Positions 1-9,855 of a stretch of DNA of 10,652 nucleotides are shown piece by piece (positions within the stretch are counted from its first letter, which is position 1; every line of letters begins with the position of its first letter). This DNA is from Thermodesulfatator atlanticus (lineage in GTDB: Bacteria > Desulfobacterota > Thermodesulfobacteria > Thermodesulfobacteriales > Thermodesulfatatoraceae), in contig DROK01000186.1 in assembly GCA_011321895.1 (NCBI GenBank), positions 1 through 10,652 of the forward strand, given 5' to 3'. The notes beneath the pieces are model-generated. The model did not search any database and was not told the DNA's origin. It worked only from the letters and a program-made list of their open reading frames with translations. The position numbers and the translations under genes were made by a program.

Positions 1-768
1 CATCCCCAAAGAATATTCATGGGTGCCCGGGAACCCCCCCAGCCCCATGAGGGTCATGGTGACGGGGATGTGCAAAAGTTCAGCCAGCTCCCGCACCTCT
101 TCGTGGGCCCCGGAGGCGATCACCCCACCGCCTACCAGGATAACCGGCCTGGTGGAGGCCTCTAAAAGACGATAGGCCTTCTCCACCTGGCGCTTGTTGG
201 GTTCATAGACCGGGTTGTAACTGCGCAGGCGGATCTCTTCCGGCCAGTGAAATTCGGTCTTGGCCTGCTGGACGTCCTTGGGAAGGTCCACCAGCACCGG
301 ACCCGGCCGGCCGGTGCGGGCGATGTGAAAAGCGGCCTTAAGGGTCCAGGCCAGATCTTCCACCCGCTTGACCAAGAAATTGTGCTTGGTACACGGCCTG
401 GTAATACCGGTAATGTCTACCTCCTGGAAGGCGTCGTTACCGATAAGCTTGGTGGGCACCTGGCCGGTCAAAACCACCAGGGGGATAGAGTCCATGTAAG
501 CCGTCGCAATCCCGGTGACCGTATTGGTGGCCCCTGGCCCGGAGGTCACCAGGCAAACCCCTACCTTTCCGGTTGAGCGGGCCAGGCCGTCTGCCGCATG
601 GGTCGCCCCCTGCTCGTGCCGCACCAGCACGTGTTTGATTTCTGGGGTGCGGTAAAGCTCGTCGTAAATATCAATTACCGCTCCCCCGGGGTAACCGAAA
701 ATTATTTCAACCCCTTCTCGTTTTAAGGCTTCAACGATGATTTGCGCACCCGTCATTTTGGTAGCCAC
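1..768 (-). CDS. ilvB: Acetolactate synthase large subunit (N-terminal part, cut by window edge)
   Basis: This ThDP-dependent enzyme condenses two pyruvates to acetolactate, or pyruvate with 2-oxobutyrate, as the first common step of valine, leucine and isoleucine synthesis. It normally works with the small regulatory subunit IlvN. The 256 visible codons cover the Pyr (ThDP-binding) domain and the start of the central domain. Seen directly: [15 protein letters not shown] at about residues 24-38, the catalytic-Glu motif [12 protein letters not shown] (Glu52), [13 protein letters not shown], and [16 protein letters not shown]. The protein is still open at residue 256 (LGM), so slightly under half of a usual ~560-residue protein is present. 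I chose GTG at 768 as the start because GGAGGAGGG lies 9 nt upstream; the in-frame ATG at 756 is too far from it. The gene starts 2 nt after the upstream DUF465 stop, so the two are probably translationally coupled. ilvN and ilvC may follow beyond the left edge (inference). Confidence 0.96.
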   Translation of the reverse strand, partial: MATKMTGAQIIVEALKREGVEIIFGYPGGAVIDIYDELYRTPEIKHVLVRHEQGATHAADGLARSTGKVGVCLVTSGPGATNTVTGIATAYMDSIPLVVLTGQVPTKLIGNDAFQEVDITGITRPCTKHNFLVKRVEDLAWTLKAAFHIARTGRPGPVLVDLPKDVQQAKTEFHWPEEIRLRSYNPVYEPNKRQVEKAYRLLEASTRPVILVGGGVIASGAHEEVRELAELLHIPVTMTLMGLGGFPGTHEYSLGM

Positions 769-770
769 GC

Positions 771-1004
771 TTACTTACCCTCCTCCATCTTGCGGTATTT
801 TTCTACGATAACCATGATTTGGTCTTTCAAGGCCAATTTACGCACCTGAATCTTTTTCTTCTCCACTTCTTCCTCCGCCGTGAGGTAAGGACGACGATGA
901 AATTCTTCCAGCCGTTCATCAAGGGCCCGGTGCTCCTCTACCAGTTTCCGCAACTCTTCGTCCTGAGCCGCATATTTGGCGATCAATTCTTTGTCTTTAT
1001 CCAT
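771..1004 (-). CDS. DUF465/YdcH-like small coiled-coil protein
   Basis: This 77-residue, highly charged, apparently all-helical cytosolic protein has no membrane segment or signal peptide. Residues ~20-62 match the pattern I associate with the DUF465/YdcH family: [14 protein letters not shown], then [15 protein letters not shown], then [15 protein letters not shown]. The family's function is not established, and I infer none beyond a short antiparallel coiled coil. The start is well supported: ATG at 1004 follows AAGGAGGGG with 2 nt between. It is the first gene of a transcription unit with ilvB, whose start lies 2 nt after this stop and whose SD lies within this gene's last codons. It may therefore act partly as a leader cistron that sets ilvB translation (inference). 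Confidence 0.85.
   Translation of the reverse strand: MDKDKELIAKYAAQDEELRKLVEEHRALDERLEEFHRRPYLTAEEEVEKKKIQVRKLALKDQIMVIVEKYRKMEEGK
777..786 (-). promoter_or_regulatory. Shine-Dalgarno of ilvB, inside the end of the DUF465 gene
   Basis: On the minus strand GGAGGAGGGT spans the last codons of the upstream gene (Met-Glu-Glu-Gly). It ends 9 nt before the GTG at 768. This spacing is what favours GTG 768 over ATG 756 as the ilvB start, and it makes translational coupling of the pair likely. Confidence 0.8.
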
Positions 1005-1030
1005 AACCCCTCCTTGCTCAAGTAAATTGG

Positions 1031-1060
1031 ACTATTTAATGCGGATCGAAAACATGTCAA
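1031..1060 (-). promoter_or_regulatory. Candidate promoter for the DUF465-ilvB unit
   Basis: On the minus strand there is a perfect -35 TTGACA (1060-1055), followed after 18 nt by AATAGT (1036-1031; 4 of 6 matches to TATAAT). TTAAAT at a 15-nt spacing is an alternative -10. Transcription would start near 1024, giving a short leader of about 20 nt before the ATG at 1004. The -35 is convincing; the -10 is ambiguous. Confidence 0.5.
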
Positions 1061-1148
1061 GCGCTAGTTAATTTTTACACAAAAGATTATTTTTACCCGA
1101 AAATTTTTCGTCATAAATTTAACATAACTTCCGATTAAAACGTATTTT
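1061..1148. other. AT-rich intergenic stretch
   Basis: This stretch lies between the end of the solute-binding-like gene and the ilvB-unit promoter. It is strongly AT-rich, and I see no ORF or strong hairpin. A short near-palindrome, CGAAAATTTTTCG (1098-1110), could be a weak terminator element for the upstream gene or an UP-like element for the promoter. Neither is demonstrated. Confidence 0.4.
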
Positions 1149-2021
1149 CTAAATTTGTGAAATTTTTGGAAAGCCGTGTTGGGCGTAAATATCTCGCGCC
1201 TCAGCGGTACCCAGAAATTCATACCAGGCCCTGGCCAGCTCGTCCTTTTCGTGCCCTTTCACCAGGGCTACCTGATAGGTACTAACCCCCTTTTCCCCTT
1301 CAGGGAAAGATAGATAATCGAAAAGGGGTTCAGGGAAGAAACGGGGATTCTGGTAATAATAGGCAAAATGGAAATAGAGCGGGGCCACGTCTGCCAGGCC
1401 GTGGTAGACCAAAGCCGGTACCTCACGGTGATGGATCAACCTGCTGAATAAGGCCTCTTTTTCGATTTTTTCCGCCAGACCCGGCACGTGGGAAAGGGCC
1501 GCCAGGTAGGAACGGAAAGAATTGACTTCGGTTTTGGGGTTTGAGATGGCAATTCTGACCTCCGGCCGCAGAAGATCCTCCGGCCCGTTGATGTTTTTAG
1601 GGTTACCTCTTTTAACGATGAGGACCACCCCTTTGTTCTTCATGAAAGTCTTGGGCGCTATCACTTCCCCCTCCACCTTGGCCATGAATTCAGGAGGGGC
1701 CATGACGATCTGGGGGTTTAAGGAAAGGACCAGGTTTCCGACGGTTAGAGGTTCCCCCTTCAAAACCCCGCGAAACCTCGGGGGAGGGAGGGTTACATAA
1801 AAACAATTTAGCCGCCGGCCGACAAAGGCAAAAAAGGCCTCCAGGAGATCAGGGATCACCATAAATTGGTTCCCTTCCATTACGATGGTAAGCTCGGCCT
1901 TACAGGGATCACCGTGGAAATCAAAGACCAAATTGCTGCCAGGCAGGTAAATTTGGTTTGGTTTGTCTTTTCCCAGATCAAGGGGCCAGGGAAGGGTGTA
2001 ACATGCGGTTACCTGGGTCAT
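1149..2021 (-). CDS. Solute-binding (PBP type 2, ModA-like) protein without signal peptide
   Basis: This 290-residue protein resembles the type 2 periplasmic-binding fold of the ModA kind. Supporting segments are KAELTIVMEGNQFMVIPDLLEAFF (41-64), GNLVLSLNPQIVMAPPEFM (95-113), a hinge-like GVVLIVKRGNPKNINGPEDL (131-150), VRIAISNPKTE (155-165), VPALVYHGLADVAPLYF (201-217) and a C-terminal WYEFLGTAEARDIYAQHGF (266-284). The first 40 residues (with YLPGSNLVFDFHGDP) show no Lys/Arg-plus-hydrophobic leader or lipobox, so the protein should be cytosolic. No permease or ATPase gene is adjacent. The start cannot move upstream because an in-frame TAA sits at 2030-2028. No SD is visible; a CATAAT -10-like box 8 nt before the ATG suggests a near-leaderless transcript. 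The ligand is unknown, and it could be a binding, sensor or enzyme derivative of the fold. The ORF is secure, the fold assignment moderate. Confidence 0.72.
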   Translation of the reverse strand: MTQVTACYTLPWPLDLGKDKPNQIYLPGSNLVFDFHGDPCKAELTIVMEGNQFMVIPDLLEAFFAFVGRRLNCFYVTLPPPRFRGVLKGEPLTVGNLVLSLNPQIVMAPPEFMAKVEGEVIAPKTFMKNKGVVLIVKRGNPKNINGPEDLLRPEVRIAISNPKTEVNSFRSYLAALSHVPGLAEKIEKEALFSRLIHHREVPALVYHGLADVAPLYFHFAYYYQNPRFFPEPLFDYLSFPEGEKGVSTYQVALVKGHEKDELARAWYEFLGTAEARDIYAQHGFPKISQI

Positions 2022-2035
2022 AATTTTTTATTATG
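2019..2035. repeat. Perfect inverted repeat in the divergent spacer
   Basis: CATAAT-(T5)-ATTATG has 6-bp perfect arms. The left arm contains the start codon of the minus-strand gene. It reads as a -10-like box in both directions: CATAAT on the minus strand (2035-2030) and TATTAT on the plus strand (2029-2034). It may be a pair of overlapping promoters or an operator. I saw no good -35 for either. Confidence 0.45.
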
Positions 2036-2073
2036 CTTTTTTAACGCTTTCGTCTAGTCTTTTTTACAGGTTT

Positions 2074-6651
<4,578 letters not shown>

Positions 6652-6656
6652 GCGCA

Positions 6657-6662
6657 CCCCTT
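6657..6662 (-). promoter_or_regulatory. Shine-Dalgarno of lon, deciding its start
   Basis: On the minus strand AAGGGG is followed by TGCGC and the ATG at 6651. The alternative in-frame GTG (6657-6655) overlaps the SD itself, so it is an unlikely start. The choice changes the protein by two residues. Confidence 0.6.
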
Positions 6663-6695
6663 TTTAAAAAGTTTTTGTTAATTTGAAAAGGATCA

Positions 6696-6701
6696 TTTAT
6701 A
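6696..6701 (-). promoter_or_regulatory. Possible -10 element of a lon promoter
   Basis: TATAAA on the minus strand lies in the AT-rich 66-nt gap between the winged-helix gene and lon. It would give a leader of about 38 nt. I see no acceptable -35 at 16-18 nt and no sigma-32-like element, so lon may instead be read from the upstream gene's promoter. Confidence 0.25.
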
Positions 6702-6717
6702 AAAAATTTGAATCCAG

Positions 6718-7023
6718 CTATTTACACATGTCACGCTCTTCAAACAATAATTTGCGGAGATAAAGTCTTGCCGCCCGGCTGAGTTCGTAATAGGTGTGGT
6801 TCATGTGCTTGGGCCGGCGCAGTCCCTTCTTTTTGAGGAACCTCCCCTCTACCCTTTCTAAAAACCCCATGTTTTCGAGCTCCCGCAACCTCTGCATGGT
6901 CTCGCCCAGATCCATACGCAGCCTGCGGGCCAGAAATTTGGCGCAATCCGGTGCGGTGGCGTAAAGGTCCTTAAGAATACGCCAGTCTTTTTCCTGAAGT
7001 ACCCCCCAGGGCAAAACCGCCAT
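6718..7023 (-). CDS. Small winged-helix protein, DUF2250-like
   Basis: This 101-residue cytosolic protein is predicted to be a winged helix-turn-helix. EKDWRILKDLYATAPDCAKFLARRLRM (11-37) forms the first helices. DLGETMQRLRELENMGFLERVEGRFL (38-63) resembles a recognition helix plus wing. A basic linker, KKKGLRRPKHMNH, leads to TYYELSRAARLYLRKLLFEE, a 'YYELSRxA' end common in this fold. I associate the K-rich linker followed by HTYYELT-type ends with DUF2250, a mainly archaeal family, but cannot confirm this. The start ATG 7023 has AGGGA about 6 nt upstream. It lies 66 nt upstream of lon on the same strand and is divergent from ppsA across 223 bp, so a regulatory role at either gene is possible (inference). 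It could equally regulate distant genes. Confidence 0.75.
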   Translation of the reverse strand: MAVLPWGVLQEKDWRILKDLYATAPDCAKFLARRLRMDLGETMQRLRELENMGFLERVEGRFLKKKGLRRPKHMNHTYYELSRAARLYLRKLLFEERDMCK

Positions 7024-7081
7024 AAACTTCCCTACCCCCCGAAAATCTCTTGTAATTACTTATCACGGGCACGGAACAAAC

Positions 7082-7110
7082 TTGACACGCAAAATACTAT
7101 CTTGTTAAAA
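7082..7110 (+). promoter_or_regulatory. Candidate ppsA promoter
   Basis: A perfect TTGACA (7082-7087) is followed after 17 nt by TTAAAA (7105-7110), a weak -10 with 3 of 6 matches. Transcription would start near 7117, about 130 nt before the ppsA ATG. The start point would fall inside the hairpin listed next, so either this promoter or that hairpin may not work as proposed. Confidence 0.4.
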
Positions 7111-7146
7111 GCTTTCTAAGGCGCGGTGTTTAAAAGCTGTTTTTTT
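7110..7146 (+). promoter_or_regulatory. Terminator-like hairpin in the ppsA upstream region
   Basis: AGCTTT-c-TAA (7110-7119) pairs with TTAAAAGCT (7130-7138), giving nine base pairs with one bulged C and a GC-rich 10-nt loop. G and seven T residues (7140-7146) follow. This has the layout of an intrinsic terminator or attenuator, but the stem is AU-rich and therefore weak. Confidence 0.35.
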
Positions 7147-7246
7147 CTATTCGCCATGGAAAACTCTTCTTCCGGCAACCTCAGGAAACTTTGCTCAAAA
7201 TACCACACAGGCGCCAAATTTCTAATCTTAAGAGAGGAGGATTTTT

Positions 7247-9682
7247 ATGCCCAGCGAGCCCTTTATTATGTGGTTTGAAGAAATTTCGATCAAGGACGTG
7301 CCTCTCGTAGGCGGTAAAAACGCCTCTTTAGGGGAGATGTTTCGTAATTTGACTCCGAAAGGGGTCAAAGTGCCTGACGGCTTCGCGGTGACCGCCGCTG
7401 CTTACCGACACTTTATCCGGGAAAACCACCTGGACGACCAAATCCGCCAGATTTTAGAAGGCCTTGACACCCACGACATAAAAGACCTCCAGCGCCGGGG
7501 CAAAAAAGTAAGGGACCTGATCCTCAAAGCCGAGATGCCAGAAGACCTGGCCAGCGCCATCAAGGAGGCCTATCACCGGCTGGAAGAAAAATATTACCCA
7601 AACGTAGACGTAGCCGTCCGTTCTTCTGCCACCGCCGAAGACCTGCCGGACGCCTCTTTTGCCGGCCAGCAGGAAACCTACCTCAACATTCAGGGGGCGG
7701 AAAACGTAATCAAACACGTAAAAAAGTGCTTCGCCTCCCTTTTTACCGACCGGGCTATTTCCTACCGTCAGGACAAGGGCTTTGACCATTTTAACGTCTA
7801 TCTTTCCGTGGCCATCCAAAAGATGGTCCGCAGTGACGCCGCCTCCTCCGGCGTCATGTTCACCCTGGACACCGAATCCGGCTTCCGCGACGTGGTCTAC
7901 ATTACCGGGGCCTGGGGTCTTGGGGAAAACGTGGTACAGGGTGCGGTGAACCCGGATGAATTTTACGTGTTCAAACCCACGTTAAAGCAAGGGTTCCGGC
8001 CCATCCTTTCCAAGAAACTCGGGTCCAAGGAATACCGCATGGTCTACGGCAAAAGCCCGCGGTGTCCGGTCCGCAACCTCAAAACTCCCAAAGAGTTGAG
8101 ACAAAAGTTCTGCCTTGAGGACGACGAAATCCTAAAACTTGCCGAATGGGCCATTATTATCGAAGAACACTACGGCCGCCCCATGGATATCGAGTGGGCC
8201 AAAGACGGTGACGGAAAAGAAGTCGGTACCGGAGACCTCTTTATCGTCCAGGCCCGTCCGGAAACAGTCCACGGGGTCAAGAAGGAACAATACTACGAGA
8301 TTTACAAACTCAAAGGAAAGGGCAAGGTCCTTACCGTTGGTAAAGCGGTAGGGAGCAAGATCGGCCAAGGAAAGGCCCGGGTCATAGAAGACGTCTCCAA
8401 GATCCACGAATTTCAGGCTGGGGAAGTGCTGGTCACCGATATGACGGACCCTGACTGGGAGCCCATCATGAAGATTGCCGCGGCCATCGTGACCAACCGG
8501 GGCGGGCGGACGTGTCACGCCGCCATCGTCTCCCGGGAACTGGGGATCCCCTGTATCGTGGGGACCAACAACGCTACCGAGGTCATTGAGACCGGCATGG
8601 AAGTGACCGTTGACTGCTCCCAGGGGGAAGAGGGTTACGTCTACGAAGGGCTGGTGCCCTTTGAGGTGGAAAGGATCGACCTTACCAAGATCCCCCGCAC
8701 CAAGACCAAAATCATGATGAACGTCGGTATCCCGGAACAGGCCTTCTCCCAGGGGCAGATCCCCAACGACGGGGTCGGGTTGGCCCGGCTGGAATTCATC
8801 ATCGGTTCCCACATCGCCATCCATCCGCTTGCCCTGCTTAATTACGAAGAACTCAAAGAAAAAGCGAAAAAAGATCCCAAAATCAAGAAGATCGTCCGTA
8901 TAATCGACGAAAAGGCCCCGATGTACACCAACAAGGCCGATTTTTACGTAGACAAACTCGCCCAGGGGGTCGCCATGATTGCGGCGGCCTTTTATCCCAA
9001 GGACGTGATCGTAAGGCTCTCTGACTTCAAGAGTAACGAATACGCCAACCTGGTAGGGGGTTATCTTTATGAGCCGGTGGAACACAACCCCATGATCGGC
9101 TGGCGTGGGGCCTCCCGTTACTACGACCCGCGTTTTGAACCGGCCTTTGCCCTGGAATGTAAAGCCCTTAAAAAGGTGCGGGATGAAATGGGCCTAACCA
9201 ACGTGAAGGTCATGATCCCCTTCTGCCGCACGGTGGAGGAGGGAGAAAAGGTCATCAAGGTCATGGAAAAATACGGCCTGAAACAGGGAGAAAACGGGCT
9301 TGAGATCTACGTGATGTGTGAGATTCCGAGCAACGTGGTGCTGGCAGACGAATTTGCCAAGATTTTTGACGGTTTCTCCATCGGTTCAAACGACCTTACC
9401 CAGCTCACCCTGGGGCTGGACCGGGATTCAGAACTCGTCTCTCACATCTATGACGAACGCAACCCGGCGGTGAAAAAGCTGATCCGCCAGGTCATTCAGG
9501 AGGCCAAAAAGGCCGGCCGCAAAGTGGGTATCTGCGGCCAGGCCCCCAGCGATTTTCCGGATTTTGCCGCCTTTCTGGTAGAGTGCGGCATCGACTCCAT
9601 GAGCCTCACCCCGGATACCATCGTCAGGACCTGGCTTTTGGTGGCGGAAAAAGAAAAAGAACTGGGGATCAAAGCCGAATAG
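7247..9682 (+). CDS. ppsA: Phosphoenolpyruvate synthase (pyruvate, water dikinase)
   Basis: PpsA converts pyruvate, ATP and water to PEP, AMP and phosphate, the cytosolic entry to gluconeogenesis and, in autotrophs, to sugar synthesis from fixed acetyl units. It has 811 residues, near the family's ~790-800. The ATP-binding domain (~15-345) has LVGGKNASLGEM (Lys24), VAVRSSATAEDLPDASFAGQQ (Arg125) and FIVQARPETV. The swivelling phospho-His domain has NRGGRTCHAAIVSRELGIPC (His424). The C-terminal PEP/pyruvate TIM barrel has GLARLEFIIG, VMCEIPSNV, DGFSIGSNDLTQL and GICGQAPSD (catalytic Cys763). CGQxPSD with the end GIDSMSLTPDTIVRTW marks PEP synthase rather than pyruvate, phosphate dikinase. The start is well supported by GAGGAGGA, 5 nt before the ATG. 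It is a single-gene unit with its own promoter candidate and a terminator 3 nt after the stop. Confidence 0.97.
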   Translation: MPSEPFIMWFEEISIKDVPLVGGKNASLGEMFRNLTPKGVKVPDGFAVTAAAYRHFIRENHLDDQIRQILEGLDTHDIKDLQRRGKKVRDLILKAEMPEDLASAIKEAYHRLEEKYYPNVDVAVRSSATAEDLPDASFAGQQETYLNIQGAENVIKHVKKCFASLFTDRAISYRQDKGFDHFNVYLSVAIQKMVRSDAASSGVMFTLDTESGFRDVVYITGAWGLGENVVQGAVNPDEFYVFKPTLKQGFRPILSKKLGSKEYRMVYGKSPRCPVRNLKTPKELRQKFCLEDDEILKLAEWAIIIEEHYGRPMDIEWAKDGDGKEVGTGDLFIVQARPETVHGVKKEQYYEIYKLKGKGKVLTVGKAVGSKIGQGKARVIEDVSKIHEFQAGEVLVTDMTDPDWEPIMKIAAAIVTNRGGRTCHAAIVSRELGIPCIVGTNNATEVIETGMEVTVDCSQGEEGYVYEGLVPFEVERIDLTKIPRTKTKIMMNVGIPEQAFSQGQIPNDGVGLARLEFIIGSHIAIHPLALLNYEELKEKAKKDPKIKKIVRIIDEKAPMYTNKADFYVDKLAQGVAMIAAAFYPKDVIVRLSDFKSNEYANLVGGYLYEPVEHNPMIGWRGASRYYDPRFEPAFALECKALKKVRDEMGLTNVKVMIPFCRTVEEGEKVIKVMEKYGLKQGENGLEIYVMCEIPSNVVLADEFAKIFDGFSIGSNDLTQLTLGLDRDSELVSHIYDERNPAVKKLIRQVIQEAKKAGRKVGICGQAPSDFPDFAAFLVECGIDSMSLTPDTIVRTWLLVAEKEKELGIKAE

Positions 9683-9685
9683 AAA

Positions 9686-9711
9686 GAGGGAGGACTTTTT
9701 AGTCCTCCCTC
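9686..9711 (+). terminator. Intrinsic terminator after ppsA
   Basis: GAGGGAGGACT and AGTCCTCCCTC form a perfect 11-bp stem with a TTTT loop, starting 3 nt after the ppsA stop. The tail, CCCTCTTTAT, is only moderately T-rich. AAAGAGGG (9683-9690) can instead pair with CCCTCTTT (9712-9719) around a 5-nt bulge, giving a longer stem. The position and the perfect stem make termination likely. Confidence 0.75.
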
Positions 9712-9725
9712 CCCTCTTTATCTGG

Positions 9726-9754
9726 TTGCCCTCAACCCTTCTTTAGTGTTAAAT
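9726..9754 (+). promoter_or_regulatory. Candidate rpsB promoter
   Basis: TTGCCC (9726-9731; 4 of 6 matches), a 17-nt spacer, then TTAAAT (9749-9754; 4 of 6). The predicted start near 9761 gives a leader of about 95 nt that includes the nested hairpin at 9785-9820. It sits just past the ppsA terminator, as expected for an independent unit. Confidence 0.45.
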
Positions 9755-9784
9755 TTGGCGAGCAAAACGCACGCCCTCTCGCGG

Positions 9785-9820
9785 AAGTGGCCGGGTGTCC
9801 GCAGGGCGGATTGGCCACTT
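9785..9820 (+). promoter_or_regulatory. Nested hairpin in the rpsB leader, possible S2 autoregulatory site
   Basis: The outer stem AAGTGGCC/GGCCACTT (9785-9792 with 9813-9820) is 8 bp and perfect. It encloses an asymmetric internal loop (GGGTG opposite TT) and an inner stem TCCGC/GCGGA (9798-9802 with 9806-9810) with an AGG loop. CGCCC (9772-9776) can also pair with GGGCG at 9824-9828, enclosing the hairpin. The element ends 22 nt before the SD. In E. coli and relatives the rpsB leader carries a structured element through which S2 represses its own operon; a similar role here is inferred. Confidence 0.55.
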
Positions 9821-9855
9821 TAGGGGCGGAGGAAAAACCCAAAAGGAGGTATCCC

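Larger units (their letters stand above)
7024..7246. other. Divergent intergenic region upstream of ppsA
   Basis: This 223-bp spacer lies between the winged-helix gene and ppsA. It holds a TTGACA-type promoter candidate and a terminator-like hairpin, both on the plus strand, and a strong SD (GAGGAGGA) just before ppsA. A 9-bp direct repeat, TTAAAAGCT, occurs at 7105 and 7130. I found no convincing promoter for the minus-strand gene. Confidence 0.5.

Noticed and set aside
247..576. 109-codon plus-strand frame inside ilvB
   Set aside because: It lies opposite clear acetolactate synthase sequence with intact motifs, has no SD, and shows no domain.
1098..1110. CGAAAATTTTTCG as a terminator for the solute-binding-like gene
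   Set aside because: It is short, AT-only in the centre, has essentially no loop, and lacks a clear T-tract in the right position. It is no more than expected in AT-rich spacer.
7140..7146. T-run as evidence of a gene end before ppsA
   Set aside because: No plus-strand gene ends upstream of it; the gene to the left runs the other way.
7155..7280. Possible short ORF starting MENSSSGNLRKL before ppsA
   Set aside because: There is no SD before its ATG, it runs out of frame into the ppsA start, and the strong GAGGAGGA belongs to ppsA.
8132..9085. 317-codon open frame on the minus strand, opposite ppsA
   Set aside because: It is contained in ppsA, has a composition mirrored from ppsA codons, and shows no recognisable motif or start signal.
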